A stretch of DNA of 64,000 bases from Tremella fuciformis (GCA_032768795.1 CP136498.1:372001-436000); one strand, 5' to 3'; shown: positions 10,821 to 20,208, counted from the first letter of the stretch. Numbers and translations: made by a program. Notes: generated by a model from the sequence alone, not told the origin.

Positions 10821-12819
10821 TTTCCTTCTCTCCCCATTCAAACTTCACTTCCTTTCGGAGGAGTCGGGTGAGCGGAGCGGTGACCTTTGAATATGACTTG
10901 ATGAATCGCCGGTAGAAATTGGCGAAGCCAAGGAAAACTTGAATGTCGTGGACCGAAGTTGGTTTTGGCCAAGAAGTGACTGCTTCGACTTTGCTTGGGT
11001 CCATCCTGATTCCCTTGTCCGAGACAAGATAACCAAGGAAGTCCACTTCGTGTCGGAAGAAGGTGCACTTCTCTGCCTTTGCCCAGAGTTGATGTTTTCG
11101 GAGGCGATCCAGGACTTGTCGGACGTGTCGAACATGATCTTCGCGGGTTTTGCTGAAGATCAAAATGTCGTCCAGATAGACAATGACGAAGATATCGAGG
11201 AAGTCGCGAAGAGTGTCGTTGATAAGATTTTGGAACGATGCCGGGGCATTTGTAAGGCCGAAGGGCATGACCAAGTATTCGAAGAGGCCGTAGCGTGTGC
11301 GGAAAGCGGTTTTCCACTCATCGCCAGGTTTGATCCGGATGAGGTTGTAGGCGGCTCGAAGATCGATTTTGGTGAACCAGGATGCGCCAGAGAGGCGGTC
11401 GAGTGACTCTTGAATGAGCGGGAGTGGGTATCGATTCTTTCGAGTGATCGAGTTGAGTGAGCGGTAGTCGACACAGAGTCGGAGGCTGCCGTCGGATTTC
11501 TTGACAAAGAGGATCGGAGAGCCAGCTGGGCTGGTGCTGGGTCGGATAAATCCTTTCTTGAGGTTCTCCTTGAGGTATTCGTCCAGAGCTCGGAGCTCGA
11601 CTGCAGACAAGGAGTAGATCGGTCCAAATTTTGGTTGGGCGTCCCCTTCCAAAGGGATTGCGTGATCGTATGGTCCGTGGTCTGGGAGCTTGTCGGAGTT
11701 GGATTTGTTGAAGACGTCGAAGTAGGAGTGAAACTCGGTTGGGATTTGGGTTCGGAGTGAAGCAAGGTCGGGAATGGTATTGTCGTCATCGTCGCCTGTC
11801 GATGGGGTTGGATCGATGAGACCTGAGACTTGAATGGCAGATGTAATGCCGAAGATGCTAGCGGTTTTGATCGCTTGGCGGAAGGCTTTCCCGCTGATTA
11901 GGGATACCTGAATCGGTCGACTAGATGATTGATCGTAGCGCCGAATGACTGGATGGGGCGGACTTGAAGCAGAGTTGCTTGGCAAGTTGCGGACTGGAGT
12001 TGTCGAACATGTCGGAGATGTCGAAGATGTGTTTTGCGTACCCGAAGTGTTGATACTTGGCGGGTTGCGGACTCGGAGAGGCGATGTTGCCTGTGACTGA
12101 AATGGCGCATCTGCAGCTTTGCTGGACAGATTACCGGAACTAGGACTGGAATCTCGACCCTCAGGCTTGCCTTGCCTGATGCACTGTGCCAGACAGTACT
12201 GGGAGGAGAAGACGATGGTCTGGCGGGACCAATCGACGACTGGATTGTGCTGGGATAGCCATGGAAGGCCAAGGATGACTGGATAATCGCCAAGTGAAGT
12301 GATGTCGAAGGAAATCACTTCGGAGTGATCAAGAATGGCGAGTCGGACTGGAGTTGTGTGATGGGTGATGGCGCCGGATTTGATCGGTCGACCATCGATA
12401 ACTTCGATTGGAACAGGTTGTTCCTTTTGGACTTGTTGAATGTTTGTGGCGGAGAGGAACGACTTGTTGATGAAGCTGCCGGTAGCTTCAGAGTCGATCA
12501 TAGCGTAGGTGTCGAAGGAGGTGTTGTTGAATGAGAGTGTGATCGGGACACACAGGTGCGGGATAGAGTGGTCGGAGGTAGTGGACAGAAGCGTTGTAGC
12601 CGATATTTGATGACCAGATTGGATTGAACCAGAGGTATGGTGCCCAAGTGTGAGCCCCAGAGGTGGGGGCACATCTAGGCCTGGGGCTTGGTGTTTTTTG
12701 TCGGTTCGGAGGTGGATCGTGCGTTGATCGCACTGACTTGAGTAGATCGATTGTTGCCTCGGTTTGGTCGGATTGGACATTGGCCTGCGCTGTGACCAGG
12801 TTTGCCGCAGTAGAGGCAA
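8719..12819 (-). CDS. pol: Gypsy-1 Pol polyprotein, left unit
   Basis: 1366-residue Ty3/gypsy (chromovirus) Pol: retropepsin, reverse transcriptase, RNase H, integrase, chromodomain. RT is recognisable by LCVDYRSLN, the QESLDRL/FTKIDL block, FGLTNAPASFQ and the catalytic YLDD. RNase H shows ETDASDYAIAG. Integrase has a HHCC zinc region and the D, D and E of the core (SMDAI, VSDRG, QTERVN). The chromodomain is YLVHWKDYSDAHDSWEPWE. The frame lies -1 relative to gag, so Gag-Pol presumably needs ribosomal frameshifting. The retropepsin motif reads DSEATG where the family normally has D-S/T-G-A. The C-terminus reads through the duplication junction and ends KRKKSL instead of HQKT, so the last residues differ from the right-hand copy. 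Otherwise it appears intact. Confidence 0.93.
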   Translation of the reverse strand: MPLLRQTWSQRRPMSNPTKPRQQSIYSSQCDQRTIHLRTDKKHQAPGLDVPPPLGLTLGHHTSGSIQSGHQISATTLLSTTSDHSIPHLCVPITLSFNNTSFDTYAMIDSEATGSFINKSFLSATNIQQVQKEQPVPIEVIDGRPIKSGAITHHTTPVRLAILDHSEVISFDITSLGDYPVILGLPWLSQHNPVVDWSRQTIVFSSQYCLAQCIRQGKPEGRDSSPSSGNLSSKAADAPFQSQATSPLRVRNPPSINTSGTQNTSSTSPTCSTTPVRNLPSNSASSPPHPVIRRYDQSSSRPIQVSLISGKAFRQAIKTASIFGITSAIQVSGLIDPTPSTGDDDDNTIPDLASLRTQIPTEFHSYFDVFNKSNSDKLPDHGPYDHAIPLEGDAQPKFGPIYSLSAVELRALDEYLKENLKKGFIRPSTSPAGSPILFVKKSDGSLRLCVDYRSLNSITRKNRYPLPLIQESLDRLSGASWFTKIDLRAAYNLIRIKPGDEWKTAFRTRYGLFEYLVMPFGLTNAPASFQNLINDTLRDFLDIFVIVYLDDILIFSKTREDHVRHVRQVLDRLRKHQLWAKAEKCTFFRHEVDFLGYLVSDKGIRMDPSKVEAVTSWPKPTSVHDIQVFLGFANFYRRFIKSYSKVTAPLTRLLRKEVKFEWGEKETEAFESLKSAFTSAPILQHFEPGKSLILETDASDYAIAGVLSHPAANNSNNLHPIAFYSRKLQPAELNYEIYDKEMLAIVEAFKHWRSYLEGSSEITVFTDHKNLEYFTTSRVLNRRQARWAELLANFDFKIHYRPGTKMGKPDALTRRQDLQGGSRAAEAPPHTLLKPGQLVIGATNRKHQTVESSAITSTIIDHIRQLQLVDPHLCQIRPYLENSRLTPPTSIATELPSYSIDNGVIHFANLVYVPNNHQLRLDILHQVHNAPTAGHLGQAKTYDLASRHFYFPGLRSFVNTYVNGCHTCARNKTPRHKPYGPLQPLPIPTQPWQSISMDAIVKLPKSNDFDSIMVFVDRFTKQAHFVPYQEQGFDSPHLASLFRQNIVRLHGIPSDIVSDRGAIFNSQFWQAFVNGLGITPNFSTAFHPQSDGQTERVNQVLETYLRTYCNHNQDNWSTILDIAEFAYNNSTHSATQHSPFEANYGYHPLSPASSPPSSVPAATSHLQSLEKIHKELHSNLEKAQASYVRHFNKRAKAITNSDSTPTFKLGDSVFLNRRNITSLRPSLKLDQRMLGPYTIIGTTSSPLAFKLDLPPTLPIHPVFHVNLLEPVRPGHQHQQQDPPPKIEILGQEEYIIDRIIDSRISEDNGYDYLVHWKDYSDAHDSWEPWENIFDTTAYKAFRRQHLRNPRHHFPPNSAHQKRKKSL

Positions 12820-13700
12820 AGATTGTTCTTGAATCGATGTTCCCTTTCCTGAGGAGTGAGGGGCGTGAATCGTGGTCGAACAGCATCGATTTCCATTGGG
12901 GTTGGAGTGAAGGTCGATGTGTTTTGGGTCGAAGATGTCGGAGTGCGAGTGAAGTTGTTGGTCCGTGGCGTTGGATTGGTGTTTGTGATCCGTGCGTGGG
13001 TGGTTCGGATGGCGGAGTTGGTGAATCCTCTTCTTCGCTGGAACAGGAGATCATCCCATTTGATGGCATTGTCGATCAAGTCGGTGATGGTGTCGAAGCC
13101 ATTGGGAGTGAGGAGTTTGTCCTTGACATCCTCCTTGAGTCCATCGAAGAAGGAGTGTCGCATTGCTTCGTCACCCCAGTGAAGGTGAGCAGCATGGCGC
13201 TGGAACTCGGTCGCGTAGTGAGTCGCTGAACCGGTTTGTCGAAGGACCTTGAGTTTTTGGCGAGAGGTTTCGATGATGTTTGAGTCGCCAAAGATTTTCT
13301 TGAATTCGACCTTGAAGTTGTCCCATCGTTGGACCCAGGTAGGTTGTTCGCTTTCTGCAAGGAGCAGATGTGGCATGACCCACTGATAGGCCTGGTCCTT
13401 CAACAGGTTTGTGACAAATGCGAGCTTCGCTTTGTCGGTCGAGTAGGTTCGGGGTTGAACGGAGAATACCATGTCACACTTCAGGATGAACTCCGCTGCC
13501 TCATCCTTGCGGCCAGTGAAGGCGCTTGGATGTGAGACTTTGGGCTCCTTGCTGAAGGCAACAGGTTGAGGAGTGGGGGTGGCCATGACCTGGGCTTGGG
13601 TGTTGGTTAAGGCCTGCTCGAGTTGGACGATCCGGGCTTGCATAGCCTCAAGGATGTCGTGGTAGTCTTGAGTGTTGGTGGGAAGTTCGAGGTCGGACAT
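12675..13700 (-). CDS. gag: Gypsy-1 Gag, left unit
   Basis: 341-residue Gag of a Ty3-type element. An N-terminal coiled-coil-like stretch (LEAMQARIVQLEQALTNTQ) precedes the retrotransposon gag domain (about 55-215; FAFVTNLLKDQAY and TEFQRHAAHLHW-type segments). There is a Thr/Pro/Asn-rich linker, then one CCHC zinc knuckle (CLYCGKPGHSAGQCP) near residue 298. It starts at an ATG 178 bp downstream of the LTR in element sense and overlaps pol by about 145 bp in the -1 frame. Confidence 0.92.
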   Translation of the reverse strand: MSDLELPTNTQDYHDILEAMQARIVQLEQALTNTQAQVMATPTPQPVAFSKEPKVSHPSAFTGRKDEAAEFILKCDMVFSVQPRTYSTDKAKLAFVTNLLKDQAYQWVMPHLLLAESEQPTWVQRWDNFKVEFKKIFGDSNIIETSRQKLKVLRQTGSATHYATEFQRHAAHLHWGDEAMRHSFFDGLKEDVKDKLLTPNGFDTITDLIDNAIKWDDLLFQRRRGFTNSAIRTTHARITNTNPTPRTNNFTRTPTSSTQNTSTFTPTPMEIDAVRPRFTPLTPQEREHRFKNNLCLYCGKPGHSAGQCPIRPNRGNNRSTQVSAINARSTSEPTKNTKPQA

Positions 13701-13865
13701 GGTGAAGGTGGTCGGATTGTCCTAGAGTATGATCGAAGATGGCGAAGTTTGTCGAAGTGTCCTTGTATATTATCGAAGAGGGTGAAGATATGTCGAATTG
13801 TGGAAATAAAGAGTGTAGTCAAGTCTATGTAAAGAGCGAAGAAAAACGAGCGAGGATGAAGGGGT

Positions 13866-13875
13866 AGCGATGGAT
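13866..13875 (-). promoter_or_regulatory. Self-complementary primer-binding site, Gypsy-1 left unit
   Basis: Two bases inside the middle LTR in element sense, ATCCATCGCT is the exact complement of AGCGATGGAT at the predicted transcript start inside the LTR (14095-14086). No tRNA 3'-end complement (TGG start) is present at the usual position. Confidence 0.65.
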
Positions 13876-13877
13876 AC

Positions 13878-14446
13878 TGTCACGCCTTGGCTCCCTTGGG
13901 TAGTGACGAAGGAGGGAACGGAGCAAGAATGTTGGGGCTGTAACCCAACGAAATCGTCACTGGCTCGTCAAGCAAGGACACGGACTAGAAGGTTTGACTT
14001 CGGCGAGGTCGAACTTGACCGAATGGAATCGGACTGGGATGAGGGACTGGGACTGGAGGGGAAGTCACTGGGAGATGTGAAACTGATCCATCGCTGGGGC
14101 ATCTACGAGAAAGTTGCGGGTTTATATATACAATAGGCGTTCAGGTGAACGCCACAGGTGTTCGGGTGATCGTTCGGATGAACAGTCAAATACTACTTCT
14201 TCTGGAAGGCGTTCATGTGACCAAAGGGGGTCGGGTGAACGCTGCTTGCGTTCAGGTGAACGTGGCAGGCATGTCGTCCAAGGCTAGGGTTTGTTCGGGT
14301 GAATGGGACCTGTGTTCAAGTGAACACTTGGGTGATCGGTGATGTCGTGGGTAGATGTCCCAAGGATGTGGAGACGGAGCGGAGCGAAGATTACTTGAAG
14401 TTGAGTCGGAGGTCGGAGCAAAGTCGGAGTTTGGTCGTTCATGACA
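13878..14446 (-). repeat. Gypsy-1 LTR 2 (shared middle LTR)
   Basis: 569 bp, offset exactly 7846 from LTR 1. It serves as 5' LTR of the left unit and 3' LTR of the right unit. No target duplication flanks it. Confidence 0.95.
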
Positions 14447-14487
14447 GGAGCTCCCCCTCTAAAGGCGAAGTCCTCTGAGCCTGGAGC

Positions 14488-17400
14488 TCAAGTCTTTTGG
14501 TGTGCCGAGTTTGGCGGGAAGTGGTGTCGAGGGTTGCGGAGATGTTGTCGACGGAATGCTTTGTAGGCCGTGGTGTCGAAGATGTTTTCCCATGGTTCCC
14601 ATGAATCGTGGGCATCGGAGTAGTCTTTCCAGTGGACAAGGTAGTCGTAACCATTGTCTTCACTGATGCGAGAGTCGATGATCCGGTCGATGATGTATTC
14701 TTCTTGACCTAGAATCTCGATTTTGGGCGGAGGGTCCTGCTGTTGATGTTGATGTCCCGGTCGGACAGGCTCGAGCAGGTTGACATGGAAGACAGGGTGG
14801 ATCGGAAGTGTCGGAGGAAGATCGAGTTTGAATGCAAGTGGCGAAGATGTTGTGCCAATGATGGTGTAGGGACCCAACATGCGTTGGTCCAACTTGAGAG
14901 AAGGTCGGAGCGAAGTGATGTTTCGTCTGTTGAGGAAGACTGAGTCGCCAAGTTTGAATGTCGGAGTGGAGTCCGAGTTGGTGATTGCTTTGGCTCGCTT
15001 GTTGAAGTGGCGGACATAGCTGGCCTGCGCCTTCTCGAGATTGGAGTGTAGCTCCTTGTGGATCTTCTCGAGTGATTGGAGGTGTGAAGTCGCAGCTGGA
15101 ACCGAAGAAGGTGGTGAAGATGCCGGAGAGAGCGGGTGGTAACCATAATTTGCTTCGAAGGGACTGTGTTGGGTGGCGGAGTGTGTCGAATTGTTATAGG
15201 CAAATTCGGCGATGTCGAGGATTGTTGACCAATTGTCCTGGTTGTGGTTGCAATAGGTGCGAAGATATGTTTCCAAGACTTGGTTGACTCGTTCGGTCTG
15301 GCCGTCGGATTGCGGGTGGAAGGCGGTCGAGAAGTTTGGTGTGATGCCAAGACCGTTGACAAATGCTTGCCAGAATTGGGAGTTGAAGATTGCTCCTCGG
15401 TCGGAGACAATGTCGGAGGGTATGCCGTGAAGTCGAACAATGTTTTGGCGGAAGAGTGAAGCGAGGTGCGGAGAATCGAATCCTTGTTCTTGATAAGGGA
15501 CAAAGTGGGCTTGTTTTGTGAATCGGTCGACGAAGACCATGATTGAGTCGAAGTCGTTCGATTTTGGGAGTTTAACAATGGCGTCCATGGAGATCGACTG
15601 CCAAGGTTGGGTTGGAATTGGAAGTGGCTGGAGTGGTCCATACGGTTTGTGTCGAGGTGTCTTGTTTCGAGCACAGGTATGACAACCGTTGACGTAGGTG
15701 TTGACAAATGAGCGAAGACCGGGGAAGTAGAAGTGTCGGGAAGCGAGGTCATAGGTTTTTGCCTGTCCAAGGTGACCTGCAGTCGGAGCATTGTGAACTT
15801 GATGAAGAATGTCGAGGCGGAGTTGGTGATTATTGGGGACATAGACTAGATTGGCGAAGTGGATAACTCCATTGTCGATGGAGTATGACGGAAGTTCGGT
15901 TGCAATTGAAGTTGGCGGAGTAAGACGGGAATTTTCCAGATAGGGTCGGATTTGGCAGAGATGAGGGTCGACAAGTTGGAGTTGGCGGATGTGATCGATG
16001 ATGGTCGAAGTGATTGCTGAAGATTCCACAGTTTGATGTTTGCGGTTGGTGGCTCCAATGACAAGTTGACCTGGTTTCAGGAGAGTGTGTGGAGGTGCTT
16101 CGGCAGCTCTACTCCCCCCCTGAAGGTCTTGACGTCTCGTCAAGGCATCGGGTTTGCCCATTTTGGTGCCAGGCCGGTAGTGAATCTTGAAGTCGAAGTT
16201 GGCGAGAAGTTCTGCCCACCGTGCTTGTCGGCGATTAAGCACTCGAGAGGTGGTGAAGTATTCGAGATTTTTGTGATCGGTGAAAACCGTGATTTCGCTT
16301 GATCCTTCGAGGTAGGATCGCCAATGTTTGAATGCTTCGACGATTGCAAGCATTTCTTTGTCGTATATTTCGTAGTTGAGTTCGGCTGGTTGGAGTTTCC
16401 TGGAGTAGAAGGCGATCGGATGAAGGTTGTTGGAATTGTTGGCAGCTGGGTGGGATAGGACACCCGCTATGGCGTAGTCGGAGGCATCGGTTTCAAGAAT
16501 GAGAGATTTGCCGGGCTCGAAGTGTTGTAGGATTGGTGCCGAAGTGAAGGCGGACTTGAGTGATTCAAAGGCTTCGGTTTCCTTCTCTCCCCATTCAAAC
16601 TTCACTTCCTTTCGGAGGAGTCGGGTGAGCGGAGCGGTGACCTTTGAATATGACTTGATGAATCGCCGGTAGAAATTGGCGAAGCCAAGGAAAACTTGAA
16701 TGTCGTGGACCGAAGTTGGTTTTGGCCAAGAAGTGACTGCTTCGACTTTGCTTGGGTCCATCCTGATTCCCTTGTCCGAGACAAGATAACCAAGGAAGTC
16801 CACTTCGTGTCGGAAGAAGGTGCACTTCTCTGCCTTTGCCCAGAGTTGATGTTTTCGGAGGCGATCCAGGACTTGTCGGACGTGTCGAACATGATCTTCG
16901 CGGGTTTTGCTGAAGATCAAAATGTCGTCCAGATAGACAATGACGAAGATATCGAGGAAGTCGCGAAGAGTGTCGTTGATAAGATTTTGGAACGATGCCG
17001 GGGCATTTGTAAGGCCGAAGGGCATGACCAAGTATTCGAAGAGGCCGTAGCGTGTGCGGAAAGCGGTTTTCCACTCATCGCCAGGTTTGATCCGGATGAG
17101 GTTGTAGGCGGCTCGAAGATCGATTTTGGTGAACCAGGATGCGCCAGAGAGGCGGTCGAGTGACTCTTGAATGAGCGGGAGTGGGTATCGATTCTTTCGA
17201 GTGATCGAGTTGAGTGAGCGGTAGTCGACACAGAGTCGGAGGCTGCCGTCGGATTTCTTGACAAAGAGGATCGGAGAGCCAGCTGGGCTGGTGCTGGGTC
17301 GGATAAATCCTTTCTTGAGGTTCTCCTTGAGGTATTCGTCCAGAGCTCGGAGCTCGACTGCAGACAAGGAGTAGATCGGTCCAAATTTTGGTTGGGCGTC

Positions 17401-18576
17401 CCCTTCCAAAGGGATTGCGTGATCGTATGGTCCGTGGTCTGGGAGCTTGTCGGAGTTGGATTTGTTGAAGACGTCGAAGTAGGAGTGAAACTCGGTTGGG
17501 ATTTGGGTTCGGAGTGAAGCAAGGTCGGGAATGGTATTGTCGTCATCGTCGCCTGTCGATGGGGTTGGATCGATGAGACCTGAGACTTGAATGGCAGATG
17601 TAATGCCGAAGATGCTAGCGGTTTTGATCGCTTGGCGGAAGGCTTTCCCGCTGATTAGGGATACCTGAATCGGTCGACTAGATGATTGATCGTAGCGCCG
17701 AATGACTGGATGGGGCGGACTTGAAGCAGAGTTGCTTGGCAAGTTGCGGACTGGAGTTGTCGAACATGTCGGAGATGTCGAAGATGTGTTTTGCGTACCC
17801 GAAGTGTTGATACTTGGCGGGTTGCGGACTCGGAGAGGCGATGTTGCCTGTGACTGAAATGGCGCATCTGCAGCTTTGCTGGACAGATTACCGGAACTAG
17901 GACTGGAATCTCGACCCTCAGGCTTGCCTTGCCTGATGCACTGTGCCAGACAGTACTGGGAGGAGAAGACGATGGTCTGGCGGGACCAATCGACGACTGG
18001 ATTGTGCTGGGATAGCCATGGAAGGCCAAGGATGACTGGATAATCGCCAAGTGAAGTGATGTCGAAGGAAATCACTTCGGAGTGATCAAGAATGGCGAGT
18101 CGGACTGGAGTTGTGTGATGGGTGATGGCGCCGGATTTGATCGGTCGACCATCGATAACTTCGATTGGAACAGGTTGTTCCTTTTGGACTTGTTGAATGT
18201 TTGTGGCGGAGAGGAACGACTTGTTGATGAAGCTGCCGGTAGCTTCAGAGTCGATCATAGCGTAGGTGTCGAAGGAGGTGTTGTTGAATGAGAGTGTGAT
18301 CGGGACACACAGGTGCGGGATAGAGTGGTCGGAGGTAGTGGACAGAAGCGTTGTAGCCGATATTTGATGACCAGATTGGATTGAACCAGAGGTATGGTGC
18401 CCAAGTGTGAGCCCCAGAGGTGGGGGCACATCTAGGCCTGGGGCTTGGTGTTTTTTGTCGGTTCGGAGGTGGATCGTGCGTTGATCGCACTGACTTGAGT
18501 AGATCGATTGTTGCCTCGGTTTGGTCGGATTGGACATTGGCCTGCGCTGTGACCAGGTTTGCCGCAGTAGAGGCAA
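14488..18576 (-). CDS. pol: Gypsy-1 Pol polyprotein, right unit
   Basis: 1362 residues, same domain series as the left copy: retropepsin, RT with YLDD, RNase H, integrase with zinc region and DDE core, C-terminal chromodomain, ending HQKT. I see no internal stop or frameshift. It shares the unusual DSEATG retropepsin motif, so the change predates duplication of the unit. The frame is -1 to gag (start offset 881 bp). Chromodomains of this group target integration to marked chromatin; its presence places the element among Tf1/sushi-type chromoviruses. This copy looks structurally complete. Confidence 0.94.
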   Translation of the reverse strand: MPLLRQTWSQRRPMSNPTKPRQQSIYSSQCDQRTIHLRTDKKHQAPGLDVPPPLGLTLGHHTSGSIQSGHQISATTLLSTTSDHSIPHLCVPITLSFNNTSFDTYAMIDSEATGSFINKSFLSATNIQQVQKEQPVPIEVIDGRPIKSGAITHHTTPVRLAILDHSEVISFDITSLGDYPVILGLPWLSQHNPVVDWSRQTIVFSSQYCLAQCIRQGKPEGRDSSPSSGNLSSKAADAPFQSQATSPLRVRNPPSINTSGTQNTSSTSPTCSTTPVRNLPSNSASSPPHPVIRRYDQSSSRPIQVSLISGKAFRQAIKTASIFGITSAIQVSGLIDPTPSTGDDDDNTIPDLASLRTQIPTEFHSYFDVFNKSNSDKLPDHGPYDHAIPLEGDAQPKFGPIYSLSAVELRALDEYLKENLKKGFIRPSTSPAGSPILFVKKSDGSLRLCVDYRSLNSITRKNRYPLPLIQESLDRLSGASWFTKIDLRAAYNLIRIKPGDEWKTAFRTRYGLFEYLVMPFGLTNAPASFQNLINDTLRDFLDIFVIVYLDDILIFSKTREDHVRHVRQVLDRLRKHQLWAKAEKCTFFRHEVDFLGYLVSDKGIRMDPSKVEAVTSWPKPTSVHDIQVFLGFANFYRRFIKSYSKVTAPLTRLLRKEVKFEWGEKETEAFESLKSAFTSAPILQHFEPGKSLILETDASDYAIAGVLSHPAANNSNNLHPIAFYSRKLQPAELNYEIYDKEMLAIVEAFKHWRSYLEGSSEITVFTDHKNLEYFTTSRVLNRRQARWAELLANFDFKIHYRPGTKMGKPDALTRRQDLQGGSRAAEAPPHTLLKPGQLVIGATNRKHQTVESSAITSTIIDHIRQLQLVDPHLCQIRPYLENSRLTPPTSIATELPSYSIDNGVIHFANLVYVPNNHQLRLDILHQVHNAPTAGHLGQAKTYDLASRHFYFPGLRSFVNTYVNGCHTCARNKTPRHKPYGPLQPLPIPTQPWQSISMDAIVKLPKSNDFDSIMVFVDRFTKQAHFVPYQEQGFDSPHLASLFRQNIVRLHGIPSDIVSDRGAIFNSQFWQAFVNGLGITPNFSTAFHPQSDGQTERVNQVLETYLRTYCNHNQDNWSTILDIAEFAYNNSTHSATQHSPFEANYGYHPLSPASSPPSSVPAATSHLQSLEKIHKELHSNLEKAQASYVRHFNKRAKAITNSDSTPTFKLGDSVFLNRRNITSLRPSLKLDQRMLGPYTIIGTTSSPLAFKLDLPPTLPIHPVFHVNLLEPVRPGHQHQQQDPPPKIEILGQEEYIIDRIIDSRISEDNGYDYLVHWKDYSDAHDSWEPWENIFDTTAYKAFRRQHLRNPRHHFPPNSAHQKT

Positions 18577-19457
18577 AGATTGTTCTTGAATCGATGTTCC
18601 CTTTCCTGAGGAGTGAGGGGCGTGAATCGTGGTCGAACAGCATCGATTTCCATTGGGGTTGGAGTGAAGGTCGATGTGTTTTGGGTCGAAGATGTCGGAG
18701 TGCGAGTGAAGTTGTTGGTCCGTGGCGTTGGATTGGTGTTTGTGATCCGTGCGTGGGTGGTTCGGATGGCGGAGTTGGTGAATCCTCTTCTTCGCTGGAA
18801 CAGGAGATCATCCCATTTGATGGCATTGTCGATCAAGTCGGTGATGGTGTCGAAGCCATTGGGAGTGAGGAGTTTGTCCTTGACATCCTCCTTGAGTCCA
18901 TCGAAGAAGGAGTGTCGCATTGCTTCGTCACCCCAGTGAAGGTGAGCAGCATGGCGCTGGAACTCGGTCGCGTAGTGAGTCGCTGAACCGGTTTGTCGAA
19001 GGACCTTGAGTTTTTGGCGAGAGGTTTCGATGATGTTTGAGTCGCCAAAGATTTTCTTGAATTCGACCTTGAAGTTGTCCCATCGTTGGACCCAGGTAGG
19101 TTGTTCGCTTTCTGCAAGGAGCAGATGTGGCATGACCCACTGATAGGCCTGGTCCTTCAACAGGTTTGTGACAAATGCGAGCTTCGCTTTGTCGGTCGAG
19201 TAGGTTCGGGGTTGAACGGAGAATACCATGTCACACTTCAGGATGAACTCCGCTGCCTCATCCTTGCGGCCAGTGAAGGCGCTTGGATGTGAGACTTTGG
19301 GCTCCTTGCTGAAGGCAACAGGTTGAGGAGTGGGGGTGGCCATGACCTGGGCTTGGGTGTTGGTTAAGGCCTGCTCGAGTTGGACGATCCGGGCTTGCAT
19401 AGCCTCAAGGATGTCGTGGTAGTCTTGAGTGTTGGTGGGAAGTTCGAGGTCGGACAT
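18432..19457 (-). CDS. gag: Gypsy-1 Gag, right unit
   Basis: Same 341-residue Gag as in the left unit, with no difference seen: coiled-coil N-terminus, Ty3-type gag domain, Thr/Asn-rich linker, one CCHC knuckle (CLYCGKPGHSAGQCP). It starts 178 bp into the internal region, downstream of the 5' LTR at 19635-20203. The 3' end overlaps pol by about 145 bp in the -1 frame, which is where a frameshift site should lie. Confidence 0.93.
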   Translation of the reverse strand: MSDLELPTNTQDYHDILEAMQARIVQLEQALTNTQAQVMATPTPQPVAFSKEPKVSHPSAFTGRKDEAAEFILKCDMVFSVQPRTYSTDKAKLAFVTNLLKDQAYQWVMPHLLLAESEQPTWVQRWDNFKVEFKKIFGDSNIIETSRQKLKVLRQTGSATHYATEFQRHAAHLHWGDEAMRHSFFDGLKEDVKDKLLTPNGFDTITDLIDNAIKWDDLLFQRRRGFTNSAIRTTHARITNTNPTPRTNNFTRTPTSSTQNTSTFTPTPMEIDAVRPRFTPLTPQEREHRFKNNLCLYCGKPGHSAGQCPIRPNRGNNRSTQVSAINARSTSEPTKNTKPQA

Positions 19458-19622
19458 GGTGAAGGTGGTCGGATTGTCCTAGAGTATGATCGAAGATGGC
19501 GAAGTTTGTCGAAGTGTCCTTGTATATTATCGAAGAGGGTGAAGATATGTCGAATTGTGGAAATAAAGAGTGTAGTCAAGTCTATGTAAAGAGCGAAGAA
19601 AAACGAGCGAGGATGAAGGGGT

Positions 19623-19632
19623 AGCGATGGAT
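19623..19632 (-). promoter_or_regulatory. Self-complementary primer-binding site, Gypsy-1 right unit
   Basis: In element sense, ATCCATCGCT two bases after the 5' LTR. Its exact complement AGCGATGGAT is in the LTR at 19852-19843, about 26 bp downstream of the TATA run. This is the Tf1-type self-priming layout. Confidence 0.7.
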
Positions 19633-19634
19633 AC

Positions 19635-20203
19635 TGTCACGCCTTGGCTCCCTTGGGTAGTGACGAAGGAGGGAACGGAGCAAGAATGTTGGGGCTGTAA
19701 CCCAACGAAATCGTCACTGGCTCGTCAAGCAAGGACACGGACTAGAAGGTTTGACTTCGGCGAGGTCGAACTTGACCGAATGGAATCGGACTGGGATGAG
19801 GGACTGGGACTGGAGGGGAAGTCACTGGGAGATGTGAAACTGATCCATCGCTGGGGCATCTACGAGAAAGTTGCGGGTTTATATATACAATAGGCGTTCA
19901 GGTGAACGCCACAGGTGTTCGGGTGATCGTTCGGATGAACAGTCAAATACTACTTCTTCTGGAAGGCGTTCATGTGACCAAAGGGGGTCGGGTGAACGCT
20001 GCTTGCGTTCAGGTGAACGTGGCAGGCATGTCGTCCAAGGCTAGGGTTTGTTCGGGTGAATGGGACCTGTGTTCAAGTGAACACTTGGGTGATCGGTGAT
20101 GTCGTGGGTAGATGTCCCAAGGATGTGGAGACGGAGCGGAGCGAAGATTACTTGAAGTTGAGTCGGAGGTCGGAGCAAAGTCGGAGTTTGGTCGTTCATG
20201 ACA
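19635..20203 (-). repeat. Gypsy-1 LTR 3 (5' LTR of the right unit)
   Basis: 569 bp, TG...CA ends; followed by TSD TCGAG at 20204-20208. Confidence 0.95.
19878..19887 (-). promoter_or_regulatory. TATA box of Gypsy-1 LTR
   Basis: TATATATAAA on the minus strand (equivalent positions 6275-6284 and 14121-14130 in the other LTRs). The self-primer sequence begins about 26 bp downstream, where TATA-directed transcription would start. Confidence 0.7.
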
Positions 20204-20208
20204 TCGAG

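Larger units (their letters stand above)
6032..20203 (-). mobile_element. Gypsy-1: triple-LTR Ty3 chromovirus composite
   Basis: Three apparently identical 569-bp LTRs (6032-6600, 13878-14446, 19635-20203) separate two internal regions, each with gag and pol on the minus strand. Only the outer ends carry a target-site duplication (TCGAG at 6027-6031 and 20204-20208); the middle LTR is shared. The outer LTRs and the coding regions look identical by eye, so the insertion is young. The first internal unit (6601-13877) is about 2.09 kb longer because its 3' end is duplicated. Confidence 0.95.

Noticed and set aside
14709..15842. 377-codon minus-strand ORF (also at 6863-7996 and 8952-10085)
   Set aside because: It overlaps Gypsy-1 pol in another frame, is Ser/Thr-rich and carries no motif; a shadow of pol.
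18420..18986. 188-codon plus-strand ORF opposite Gypsy-1 gag
   Set aside because: Mirror of gag coding sequence with no independent signals, unlike the spliced antisense gene in Gypsy-2.
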